Below are positions 10,460 through 18,934 of a stretch of 64,000 bases of DNA, piece by piece. Location: NCBI RefSeq assembly GCF_014192105.1, contig NZ_JACHXK010000001.1:744001-808000 (forward strand), written 5' to 3'. The DNA comes from Paenibacillus phyllosphaerae. GTDB taxonomy: Bacteria; Bacillota; Bacilli; Paenibacillales; Paenibacillaceae. The notes below the pieces were generated by a model. The model was not told the DNA's origin. It saw only the letters and a list, made by a program, of their open reading frames with translations, and did no database searches. A program made the translations under genes and the position numbers. Every line of letters starts with the position of its first letter. Within the stretch, counting starts at the first letter, position 1.

Positions 10460-13279
10460 TTATGAAGCCGCATGAACCGGATACGTGATCGTCCTGGCAA
10501 GGATATGCTCGACTTCTTCCGCCGGCTTTGGCTTGGCCAGCAAGAAGCCTTGTACCTCGCCGCAGCCATGGTCGCGCAGGAATACGAGCTGCTCCTCCGT
10601 CTCGACGCCTTCCGCGCAGACGCTTAAGTGGAGGCTGTGCGCCATCGCGATGATGGCCTTGACGATGGCCGTATCGTCCGGCGATTGGACGAGATTGCGA
10701 ATGAAGGAGCGGTCGATCTTCAGCACGTCGAGCGGATACTGCCTTAAGTAGCTCAGCGACGAGTAGCCTGTGCCGAAGTCGTCGATCGAGACGGTAATGC
10801 CTAGCTCCTTAATCTCGCGCAGCCGTTCCGCGACCGCCTTCTCGTTCTGGCTTGCGACGCTTTCCGTAATCTCGAGCTCCAAATACCGGCCCGGCAGCCC
10901 CGTCTCCTCCAGGATAGAGGCAATCTGCTCCACAAGGTGCACTTGCTTGAATTGCAAGAGCGAGAGATTGACGGCCATCCGGATCGGCGGCTTGCCTGCA
11001 TCGATCCAGCGCTTGGCCTGCTCGCAGGCTTTGCGGAGAATCCGCTCGCCGATCGGCACGATCATGCCCGTCTCCTCCGCCAGCGGGATAAATTCTTGCG
11101 GGCTGACCAGTCCATGCTCGGCGCTGTCCCAGCGAATGAGCGCCTCGACGCCTGCGATGGCACCCGTCTTCAGATCGAACCGCGGCTGGTAATGAAGAAT
11201 GAACTCGTCCTGCTCCAAAGCGCGGTGAAGGCTCTGCTCTAGCTGCATCTCGCGCGATGTCGCCGTACGCAGATTCGGCTCGTAGAAGGAATAGCTGTTC
11301 TTGCCAAGCTCTTTCGTCCGGTACATCGCCGCGTCGGCGTTCTTCATGAGGCGATCGACATCCTCGCCATCTTCGGGGTACAGCGCGACCCCGATGCTTG
11401 GCGTCACGATCAGATTATGCCCGTCAATCAAGAACGGCGAGCTGGCTTGCAGGATCATCGACTTGGCAATCTGCTCCGCTTCCTCTTTGGTCGTATCCGG
11501 CAGCATGACCAGGAACTCGTCGCCCGCGATCCGCGATACAATATCCTCCTTGCGCAAGCAAGTTTGCAGCATCCAGGAGAATTCCCTCAGCAGCCCGTCC
11601 CCGATATGGTGGCCCAGCGTATCATTAATCATCTTGAAGCGGTCCAGATCGATGAAGAGCACGGCAGCGTGATGAATCTTCCCCTTCACCTTAGCGAGAT
11701 GCGCGCTTGCTTGCTCAAGGAACAGATTGCGGTTCGCAAGGCCGGTCAGCTGATCGTAGTACGCCATCCGCCTCATCATCTCCGCCGCCTGCTTCTTCAC
11801 CGTCACGTCCCGCGCGATCGTCTGGACGACGCCTTTGCCGTTCCATTTGACCAGAATGGACTTGACCTCCAGATCGATGAGCTCGCCGGTCATCTTGTAG
11901 CAGCGAATCTCGAGCGGGTCGAGTTCCGCTAACCGATGCGTGGCGGAATGCAGGATCATATCGGCAAACTCGCGGTCTTCCGGGTGCATGAATTCAATGA
12001 GGAATCTTCCAGTCAATTCCTCGGGATCACCCGCTCCAAGCGTCTGGGCTGCAGCGTTGTTGACGAATAGAATAATGCCGTTGAGATGAACCAGAATCGG
12101 ATCCGGCGAGTAATGAATCAGCTTGCGGTAACGTTCCTCGCTCTCGCGCAGCGCCGCATCGACCCGCTTGCGTTCCGTAATATCCCGGATGAAGGCTGCT
12201 GCTACGGATGGGCCCGTTTTGCCAATTCGGGTGACCGTAATCTCCATCGGGAAGAACGTCCCGTCCGCCCGCATCCCCGTCGTCTCCAAGCGGCTGTCAA
12301 AAACGCTTTCGCTCGGCTGCTTCATGAAACGTTCTATCTCCTCGGCGTAGTCACCGCATAATCCAGAAGAGAACAACAGCTCGCTCATGCGTCTTCCGAT
12401 CGCCTCGTGCCGGCGGTAGCCGAAAGTTTGCGCCGCAACCGGGTTGAACTCGATGATGACGCCTTTGCTATCGATCATGACGATGCCGTCGCTCGCCGAT
12501 TCGAGCAGCGATCCGTTCAGCGCATCCTGCTCCACGGCGCGCTGATCCGACACATAAGCGCATATCATCATAATGCCGAGCACCAGCACGGACCAGCCAG
12601 CGACGCCGATCGCCACCCAGAAGGAAGGATGCTCCGCCGCTTGCGCAACCTGCTGCATATCCGTTTGCCGTACGCGAATCCCGGACGTGAACACATAATG
12701 GATGGCCACGACGAGCCCGCCAACGATGATGCAAGTGCCGAGTTTCAGCACTTTGTACAGCGCGGTTACCCGGGTGCGGAACCTGTAGGCAAGGAGCTGA
12801 ATGGCCATGCACAGTCCAATTGTCAGGCTGCTGCCTAATGTGATCAACAGCGGATTGTATTGAAGCTGCACGGGCTGCATCGCTTCGATGCCGATAATAT
12901 GGATTCCGCATACCGCGACCCCCGCAACGAGCCCGGATCCGAGGAGCTGGAAGGGCTTAACGTGGGCTCTGCTCCCTGTCCAGATCGCCCCGATCATGAC
13001 GATTACCGCAATCACGACCGACAAGAGAACGAGCGGCATGTTATACGCAACGGTCATGTGAGCCGGCCGGTACACCAGCGTGCCGATAAATTGCAGCGCC
13101 CATATGGACAAGCCCAATGTGGCGGCCCCTCCGTAAAGCCATGCCGTGCGGATGCGCCCGGTCGTTTGCTGAATTCGCCTCGACAAATCGAGAGCAAGAT
13201 AAGAGGCGCATAGACCGATGACTAGACATAATCCCACTAAGCCCAAATGATACGTTTCGACAAAATCACTCTGATTCAC
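10460..13279 (-). CDS. Membrane MHYT-like/PAS/GGDEF/EAL cyclic-di-GMP enzyme
   Basis: Probable bifunctional c-di-GMP regulator of 939 residues. The first about 250 residues form seven hydrophobic helices resembling the MHYT sensor, but the Met-His pairs are changed (WALQFIGTL, GIHIIGIEAM, VAIHYVFTSG). Two PAS segments follow (about 255-375 and 380-500). The GGDEF domain has AGDEF in place of GGDEF (RIAGDEFLVML), with YDQLTGLANR and DLDRFKMINDTLG intact. The EAL phosphodiesterase part retains GVEALIRW, ELEITES, IDDFGTGYSSL, LKIDRSFI and AEGVETEEQ. The EAL part looks catalytically complete; AGDEF is a variant that can be active. The start is GTG with a weak ribosome site. A c-di-GMP riboswitch lies upstream in the same transcript orientation. 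Confidence 0.92.
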   Translation of the reverse strand: MNQSDFVETYHLGLVGLCLVIGLCASYLALDLSRRIQQTTGRIRTAWLYGGAATLGLSIWALQFIGTLVYRPAHMTVAYNMPLVLLSVVIAVIVMIGAIWTGSRAHVKPFQLLGSGLVAGVAVCGIHIIGIEAMQPVQLQYNPLLITLGSSLTIGLCMAIQLLAYRFRTRVTALYKVLKLGTCIIVGGLVVAIHYVFTSGIRVRQTDMQQVAQAAEHPSFWVAIGVAGWSVLVLGIMMICAYVSDQRAVEQDALNGSLLESASDGIVMIDSKGVIIEFNPVAAQTFGYRRHEAIGRRMSELLFSSGLCGDYAEEIERFMKQPSESVFDSRLETTGMRADGTFFPMEITVTRIGKTGPSVAAAFIRDITERKRVDAALRESEERYRKLIHYSPDPILVHLNGIILFVNNAAAQTLGAGDPEELTGRFLIEFMHPEDREFADMILHSATHRLAELDPLEIRCYKMTGELIDLEVKSILVKWNGKGVVQTIARDVTVKKQAAEMMRRMAYYDQLTGLANRNLFLEQASAHLAKVKGKIHHAAVLFIDLDRFKMINDTLGHHIGDGLLREFSWMLQTCLRKEDIVSRIAGDEFLVMLPDTTKEEAEQIAKSMILQASSPFLIDGHNLIVTPSIGVALYPEDGEDVDRLMKNADAAMYRTKELGKNSYSFYEPNLRTATSREMQLEQSLHRALEQDEFILHYQPRFDLKTGAIAGVEALIRWDSAEHGLVSPQEFIPLAEETGMIVPIGERILRKACEQAKRWIDAGKPPIRMAVNLSLLQFKQVHLVEQIASILEETGLPGRYLELEITESVASQNEKAVAERLREIKELGITVSIDDFGTGYSSLSYLRQYPLDVLKIDRSFIRNLVQSPDDTAIVKAIIAMAHSLHLSVCAEGVETEEQLVFLRDHGCGEVQGFLLAKPKPAEEVEHILARTITYPVHAAS

Positions 13280-13314
13280 GTCATATCCACGCTTTCAATT
13301 AGTTAATATGGCGC

Positions 13315-13481
13315 GTTCAAAAAGTCGACCATTCAGCACCGGGAAGGTTGCCGTGAAGGTGAAGAAGGAGGAGCTTAAGTTTAGGCAAACCTAGAATGAG
13401 CACCAAACTTCAAGCCTGCACGCAAGACTCGACGTCGGGGAAGTCCCTGATTGGCTTCGATCAAGGGGCGACTTTTTGAAC
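13315..13481. repeat. MITE-like element with 13-bp terminal inverted repeats
   Basis: GTTCAAAAAGTCG (13315-13327) and its exact reverse complement CGACTTTTTGAAC (13469-13481) bound 167 bp with no convincing ORF. Size and perfect ends fit a miniature inverted-repeat element. No target duplication is evident in the flanks. It lies between the riboswitch terminator and the GGDEF/EAL start codon, so it is part of that gene's leader. Confidence 0.6.
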
Positions 13482-13490
13482 AACTTCTAA

Positions 13491-13529
13491 TAGAAAAGGG
13501 AGCCATCCCGATATGGAAGGATAGCTCCC
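13491..13529 (-). terminator. Expression-platform terminator of the c-di-GMP riboswitch
   Basis: GGGAGC(C)ATCC / GGATAGCTCCC (13498-13508 and 13519-13529) forms a hairpin followed on the minus strand by CCCTTTTCTATT. It begins a few bases past the 3' end of the aptamer. Confidence 0.75.
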
Positions 13530-13536
13530 TAGCAAA

Positions 13537-13631
13537 TCGGTAACCTGTCTACCATAGCGTGCTGAAGCGATCAGCTGCCTTAGGCCGCGGCTTTGCGTCC
13601 CAATGTTTCCACTGGTTTGCCTTTATCGGAA
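13537..13631 (-). ncRNA. Cyclic-di-GMP-I (GEMM) riboswitch aptamer
   Basis: On the minus strand the conserved GEMM-I blocks occur in order: AAGGCAAACC, a variable hairpin, GGGACGCAAAGCC, GCGGCCTAA, a variable arm, GGTAGACAGG and GGTTACCGA. This matches the Vc2-type aptamer block by block. The base corresponding to the ligand-contacting G of the P1 junction reads G, consistent with c-di-GMP rather than cGAMP, but this alignment was done by eye. A terminator follows directly, suggesting transcriptional control of the downstream GGDEF/EAL gene. Confidence 0.88.
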
Positions 13632-13689
13632 AAAGTCGAATTAGGTCTGACGATGCACGCAAAAGTTTAATCTTTTAACGCTCTGGATC

Positions 13690-13695
13690 ATTATA
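13690..13695 (-). promoter_or_regulatory. -10 box for the riboswitch transcript
   Basis: TATAAT on the minus strand about 60 bp upstream of the aptamer. No good -35 is visible 17 bp upstream, so this is tentative. Confidence 0.4.
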
Positions 13696-13794
13696 CCGAT
13701 GCGCATTTTAGATGTATATAGCATAATTTGTCACTAATTGTCGAAAGTGTGAGGAATTAAAGGAGTTTAGTGGGATGTTATTGCTGAAAAATAG

Positions 13795-13832
13795 GAAAAA
13801 CGCTCTCTAATAACGAACATTAGAGAGCGTTC
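13795..13832 (-). terminator. Terminator of the ABC exporter operon
   Basis: Perfect inverted repeat AACGCTCTCTAAT / ATTAGAGAGCGTT with a 7-base loop. The minus strand continues into TTTTTCC. Confidence 0.85.
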
Positions 13833-13878
13833 CTCAATGACTACGCGAACGGTGGCTGCCGAAGCGCCTATCGGATGG

Positions 13879-15663
13879 CTAAGAACCTTCCTCGCCGTAC
13901 CACAGTTCCCGGAACGATTCGTTACTTTGGAGCAGCTGCTCCGCCGTGCCCTTCGCTTCGATCCGGCCATCCTTCATGACGATAATTTGATCGGCCTGCG
14001 CGAGCGCCGCCTTCCTGTGGGAGACGACCAGACAGGTTGCTCCGCCTCTAGCCTCGAACAGCCGCTCCCACAGCTTCCGCTCGGTCTCGACATCCAGCGC
14101 GCTCGACAGATCGTCGAACACGTACAGTTTGGCGTCCCGGACGAGCATCCGGGCTGCCGCCGTCCGCTGCGCCTGGCCGCCCGAGAGCTTGACGCCGCGC
14201 GGCCCGATGACCGTCTCGAGTCCGTGCTGCAGATGCTCGATGTCGTATTCCATCACCGCCGCATGGATCGCGCGAGGGAGATTGCCGCCTTCTTCTTCGA
14301 TGCCGAGCAGAATATTGTTGCGCAGCGTATCGCTGTATAGCCGCGGGATCTGCGCCGTATAAGCGCTGCGCGGCGGGATGAAGAACGTTCCCGGATCCTC
14401 GATCGCGCGCCCGTTCCAGCGCACCGAGCCTTCTTCGGCGGGCAAGAGGCCGAGGAGCGCGCGGACTAGGGTTGTTTTGCCGGAACCGATCATGCCCGTG
14501 ACTACATTGAAGGTCCCCCGCTCCAGCGTAATATCGATGCCGGAGATGCCTCTGCCCGTGTCCGGATACCGATAGCCGAGCGCCGCGATGTCCAGGCGTT
14601 CCAAAGGTTCGGCTTGGGGCCCACGGTCCGCCTCGGCCCGCTCCGCTTCTTCCCGCTGCCTGCGCTCCTTGCTCGTCAGATCCAGCGGTTCGAAGGCGGT
14701 GAGCACCTTCGCCGGCGCCTGCTGCAGCAGGTTGACCATCCGCACCAGCGCGACGCCCATCTGCTTGTAGAACGTCAGGAATTTGCCGAAATTCGTAATG
14801 AACTGCGTCACGAAAGTCAGATAGTAGACGAACAGCGCAAAGTCGCCGACGGAGAAGTCTCCGCCCCGCATCTTCTGGCCTGCCAGCAATAGAATAAGTC
14901 CTGTTCCGAGATTGACCGAGTTCGAGAAGATCGAGTCGAGCATCTCGCTCATCAGCTTATCCTTCACCATCGTGACGCGACGCTCCTCGCCGAGCTTCCG
15001 GAACCGGTCGACGACGCGCTTCTCCGCGCCGGCCACCTGGATGGACTGCACATTGGCGAACATCTCGCTGATCGCTCCCGTTACCTTGGAGGTCGCCTCG
15101 CGGCTGGCCGCACGGTATTTCTGAATGCGGGAGGTCGCCAGCTGCGCAGCCGTTACGACGAGCACCAGCGGAAGGAACACGTAGAGCGTCAGCTCGGCAT
15201 CGATCCCGATCAGAATGAAGCCGGAGACGATGGCGAAGCAAGTCATCCCGAATGCGTCGACCGACCAGCTCACCGCCTCCTCGGTCTGATCCACATCGTC
15301 GCGGAAGTGGCTGATCGCTTCGCCGGGCGACACCGGGATCGCCCTCGCCCCGGGCTGTTTCAGCACATGGGCGAGCATGTTGCGGCGCAGCAGCATCCCG
15401 ATCCGGAAGCGGAACTGCACGTCGGTTATGAAGCCGATATAGATAAGCGCGACCCTCCCGAGCGCGGCTCCGAGCAGCAGGGCGATGATGCCCCCCGTTC
15501 CGTAGCTGAGCGTCTGGCTGCCGGAGAGATAATCGAAGAACTCCTTCGTAATCAGGCCAGGGGCGATCGGCGCCAGATAGATTACGGTCCAAGCTACCGC
15601 ATTGAAGATATAGCGGTAAGGACGATAGGCGATCAGCCGCCATAGGAACGTCATCGTACTCAT
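13879..15663 (-). CDS. ABC exporter half-transporter, degenerate-site subunit
   Basis: Membrane-spanning domain (about 1-330, six hydrophobic helices) fused to an ATPase (about 360-594); 594 residues. Walker A is GMIGSGKTTL, the signature is canonical LSGGQAQR, and Walker B is followed by Asp instead of the catalytic Glu (LYVFDDLSSALD). The switch His is present (VVSHRK). With the upstream gene it forms a heterodimer of BmrCD/LmrCD type in which this subunit supplies the canonical signature to the active ATP site. Its start overlaps the upstream stop by 4 bp. The substrate (drug, lipid or peptide) is unknown. An acidic insert near 340-360 links the two halves. Confidence 0.93.
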   Translation of the reverse strand: MSTMTFLWRLIAYRPYRYIFNAVAWTVIYLAPIAPGLITKEFFDYLSGSQTLSYGTGGIIALLLGAALGRVALIYIGFITDVQFRFRIGMLLRRNMLAHVLKQPGARAIPVSPGEAISHFRDDVDQTEEAVSWSVDAFGMTCFAIVSGFILIGIDAELTLYVFLPLVLVVTAAQLATSRIQKYRAASREATSKVTGAISEMFANVQSIQVAGAEKRVVDRFRKLGEERRVTMVKDKLMSEMLDSIFSNSVNLGTGLILLLAGQKMRGGDFSVGDFALFVYYLTFVTQFITNFGKFLTFYKQMGVALVRMVNLLQQAPAKVLTAFEPLDLTSKERRQREEAERAEADRGPQAEPLERLDIAALGYRYPDTGRGISGIDITLERGTFNVVTGMIGSGKTTLVRALLGLLPAEEGSVRWNGRAIEDPGTFFIPPRSAYTAQIPRLYSDTLRNNILLGIEEEGGNLPRAIHAAVMEYDIEHLQHGLETVIGPRGVKLSGGQAQRTAAARMLVRDAKLYVFDDLSSALDVETERKLWERLFEARGGATCLVVSHRKAALAQADQIIVMKDGRIEAKGTAEQLLQSNESFRELWYGEEGS

Positions 15664-17426
15664 ACCAGCACCTCCTCCATGCCCGTCTTCATCATGCGGC
15701 TGAATCTGGAACCCGGTTCGGCCGCAAGCGCCGCGCGCAGCCCTTCTTCCACGATCTCGCCGTCCTCGAGCACGAGAATGCGGTCCGCCCGCTGCACCGT
15801 CGCCAGACGATGCGCAATGATGATACAGGTGCGCGCTTCGAGCAGTTTCTGCGTCGCCCGTTCAATCCGTTGCTCGGTGAGCGGGTCCAGACGCGACGAA
15901 GCCTCATCCATGATGATCAGTCCCGGATCGCTTAGGAATACCCGGGCAAAAGCAAGCAGCTGCGCCTCGCCGGCAGATAACCCGCCGCCCCCGGAGGCGA
16001 GCATCGTATCGAGCCCTTGCGGCAAGGACGCGTACCAGGATCCAAGCCCCAGATCATCGAGCACCTCGGCAATCCGCGCATCGGAGATCTGCTCGTCGTA
16101 GAACGTCAAGTTATCCCGCACCGTTCCCTCCATAATCTCGATGCTCTGCGTCACCATCGCCACGCGTGAACGCAGCTCGCTCACCTTCGCGTCTCGAATA
16201 TCCGTCCCGCCTAGCCGGATCGCTCCTTGCTGCGGATCATAGAATCGCAGCAGCAGCCTCGCCAGCGTGGACTTCCCGCTGCCCGTCCGCCCGAGTAGGC
16301 CGAGCACCTCGCCCGGCGCGAGCCTGAAATCAAGCTGTCTCAGCGTCGGCTTGCCTTCAGCCCCCTCATAACTGAACGACACATCGCTCAGCTCGACGGA
16401 CAGCGGACCGCTGCCGATCGGCGTGCCCGGCCCGTCGGCGATGAGCGATTTCATCTCGAACAGCTCGTTGATCCGGACGATGCTCGCGTCAGCCTTTTGC
16501 AGATCCTCCAGTTGGGTACGGATTTTCTCGATCGGCTTGGCCAGCAGCTCGGTGTAGTAGAAGATCAGGTAGACCGTGCCGAGCGACACTTCGCCTTGGT
16601 GCCACAAGTAAGCGCTGACGCCGAAGGCAAGCGCGTTGCCGAGCGCGAAGATTACGATCGTCGCATTCCACATCGTCGCGAACCCGAGAAACGCCTTCAC
16701 GCGCACGGGCAGCATTCGGCCCACCAGGCCGTAGAACCGCCGCATGACGTACCCGGACGCGCCGTTGGCCCGGATATCCTCCGTTCCTTCCAGCTGCTCG
16801 CCGACGAACCCGTAGAATTCGGCGTTGACTTGCCGCCAACTGCTCCATATCGGCACGGCGAATTTGCGGATCCACTGAATGATGAAGATCGCGAACACCG
16901 CGAACAGCGTCATGCCAAGGCCGATCATCCAATTCTCCCGATAGAGCAGCGCGATAATGCCCGCGATGAGCAGCACATTGCCCGCCAAGTGGATAATCAT
17001 GCTCGAGAAGAAGTTCGCAAGCGCATTCACATCGCCGTCCACCCGTTCGATGATCGCTCCGGAAGTGTGCGATTTATGGAAATTCATATCGAGCGTCAAG
17101 CAATGCTCCGCCAGATCGCCGCGCAGCTTGTTCGTCGTCCGCCAGGCGACGTTCTCGCTCATAAAGGTGGCGATGACCGACACGATCTGCTGCACCAGCG
17201 AGAACGCGATGAACAGCCCTGCCGCATAATAAAGCGGCGTCATGGACCCTTGCCCTTGCGCCGTATCGATAAAATAACGGATGATCTGCGGATTGACCAG
17301 CTGGAGGGCGATCGAAGCGAAGAGCAGCGCCGTCAGCCCGATCAACGCGCCGCGCTGCGGCAGCAAGTAGCGCCGCATTAAAGCCGCATAGTGCGATATG
17401 GAAACCTTCGATTTCTGAAGCTTCAT
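15660..17426 (-). CDS. ABC exporter half-transporter, catalytic-site subunit
   Basis: 588 residues: six-helix membrane domain (about 1-320) and ATPase (about 340-588). Walker A is GRTGSGKSTLAR, the signature is divergent LSAGEAQ, Walker B has the catalytic Glu (LIIMDEASSRLDP), and the switch His is in IIIAHRLATVQ. The pattern of divergent signature plus intact Glu is complementary to the downstream partner, giving one functional and one degenerate ATP site as in heterodimeric multidrug exporters. The start ATG follows AGGAGGGG. It is first in the two-gene operon; no regulator is adjacent. The divergent neighbour is the serpin gene, with 182 bp between the start codons. Confidence 0.94.
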   Translation of the reverse strand: MKLQKSKVSISHYAALMRRYLLPQRGALIGLTALLFASIALQLVNPQIIRYFIDTAQGQGSMTPLYYAAGLFIAFSLVQQIVSVIATFMSENVAWRTTNKLRGDLAEHCLTLDMNFHKSHTSGAIIERVDGDVNALANFFSSMIIHLAGNVLLIAGIIALLYRENWMIGLGMTLFAVFAIFIIQWIRKFAVPIWSSWRQVNAEFYGFVGEQLEGTEDIRANGASGYVMRRFYGLVGRMLPVRVKAFLGFATMWNATIVIFALGNALAFGVSAYLWHQGEVSLGTVYLIFYYTELLAKPIEKIRTQLEDLQKADASIVRINELFEMKSLIADGPGTPIGSGPLSVELSDVSFSYEGAEGKPTLRQLDFRLAPGEVLGLLGRTGSGKSTLARLLLRFYDPQQGAIRLGGTDIRDAKVSELRSRVAMVTQSIEIMEGTVRDNLTFYDEQISDARIAEVLDDLGLGSWYASLPQGLDTMLASGGGGLSAGEAQLLAFARVFLSDPGLIIMDEASSRLDPLTEQRIERATQKLLEARTCIIIAHRLATVQRADRILVLEDGEIVEEGLRAALAAEPGSRFSRMMKTGMEEVLV

Positions 17427-17608
17427 AGGCCCCTCCTGTTTGAGATGGATTCCACCAGATTATCACAGCATCCGAGCGGCGTTAAGCGTTTTAATCAAAA
17501 TTTCCCATAATTAAATACGAGTCCTTGCAACAATCCAATTTAGCTTCTCGTTTACCTTAATATGGAATTCGTATTATAGATTGTATCGATACAGAGGGGG
17601 ACTTGCCC

Positions 17609-18847
17609 ATGCTACAACGGCTATTGCGTCCATGGTTCCTGCTGCTTATCGCAGCTTGCCTTCTGTTCGGCTGCAGCGCATGCGGCCAGCAGACATCAAC
17701 TACCCGCTTCACGGCTGCTGACGTGAGCACCAGCCAGGTGCAAGCGCATAACGCCTTTGCGCTGCGGCTGGCCGAGAAGCTGGTCGCCGCTGATGGACAG
17801 AACCATCTGATCTCCCCGCTCAGCATCTCGCTCGCCCTCTCCATGGCGGCAAGCGGAGCATCGGGCGCGACTCAGGCCGAGATGCTTCGGACGCTTGCAG
17901 CAAGCGGCCTGTCGGCGGAGGACATGGACCGCGGCAGCGAAGTGCTGATGGAGCTGCTAGAAGCAAGCGACTCGGATACTACCGTCCAGATCGCCAATTC
18001 CCTATGGGCCGATGAAGGTACGCCGCTTCGCGAGCCTTACGTGTCTCGCATGCAGCAGTATTATGCGGCTCCCGTGAAGCAGTTGGAATTCGGCGATGAG
18101 CAAGAAGCGGTCGACACGATGAACCGCTGGGTGAGCAAGCAGACGGGAGGAAAAATACCGACGATCATCGAGCAGCTCAGCGACGAGTCTACAGCGGTGC
18201 TGATCAACGCGATCTCCTTCCAGGGCAAGTGGAGCGAGCCCTTCGAGAAGTCGCAGACCCGGGAAGTGCCGGTCTACTTGAGCAAAGACCGTTCCGTAGC
18301 CGTTCCGATGATGAAGCAAACGGAGACGTTCCCCTACAAGCAGGAAAGCAGCTTCCAGGCGATCGAGCTGCCCTACGGCAACGGGAACTGGCACATGACG
18401 ATCGTGCTGCCGGCGGCCGGTAAGGATCTCGCCGCCCTGCTGCCCGAGCTGCTCGCCGACCCGTCCTTGTGGCAAGATGGTCTCTCCGATGCATTCGGCA
18501 CAGTCGAGCTGCCGCGGTTCACTGCGCAATCGTCGTTCAAGCTGAAGGAGACGCTCAAGCAACTTGGCATGGTGCATCCCTTCGACCGGAGCCAAGCGGA
18601 TTTCTCCGGCATGGCGGAAGACGGAGCGAGCTACTTTATCCAGGAGGTGCTGCACAAGACGTTCATTCAGGTCGACGAGCAAGGGACGGAAGCGGCAGCT
18701 GCCACTGCCATCATGACGGATACGGGAAGTGCGCCCGCGGAACCTTTTGCCATGAAGATCGACCGGCCCTTCTTCTATGCCATTGAGGAGGCCACCACAG
18801 GCACGCTGGTGTTCCTCGGCACGATGGCCGATCCGTCCGCGCCTTGA
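17609..18847 (+). CDS. Serpin-family protease inhibitor, predicted lipoprotein
   Basis: 412 residues. A short charged N-terminus, a hydrophobic stretch and the lipobox LLFGC predict a lipid-anchored extracytoplasmic protein. Serpin hallmarks: NHLISPLSISLALSMAASGA, AISFQGKWSEPF, VELPRFT, KTFIQVDEQGTEAAAATA and RPFFYAIEE. The reactive-centre hinge (GTEAAAATA) has the small residues needed for loop insertion, so it is probably inhibitory rather than a non-inhibitory serpin. Counting from the hinge puts P1-P1' near Gly-Ser in TDTGS, but this position is uncertain. ATG 17609 is chosen (GGGGG 8 bases before); a TTG lies two codons upstream. It may protect the cell surface from host or self proteases. 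Confidence 0.93.
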   Translation: MLQRLLRPWFLLLIAACLLFGCSACGQQTSTTRFTAADVSTSQVQAHNAFALRLAEKLVAADGQNHLISPLSISLALSMAASGASGATQAEMLRTLAASGLSAEDMDRGSEVLMELLEASDSDTTVQIANSLWADEGTPLREPYVSRMQQYYAAPVKQLEFGDEQEAVDTMNRWVSKQTGGKIPTIIEQLSDESTAVLINAISFQGKWSEPFEKSQTREVPVYLSKDRSVAVPMMKQTETFPYKQESSFQAIELPYGNGNWHMTIVLPAAGKDLAALLPELLADPSLWQDGLSDAFGTVELPRFTAQSSFKLKETLKQLGMVHPFDRSQADFSGMAEDGASYFIQEVLHKTFIQVDEQGTEAAAATAIMTDTGSAPAEPFAMKIDRPFFYAIEEATTGTLVFLGTMADPSAP

Positions 18848-18934
18848 GTGCGCTCGGGTCGGGCGCTCCTCTTCGGGTCGGTTTACCTGTCCATGCGGCG
18901 GGTAATGAGAACTGACGAAAGGAGGCTTGGACCG

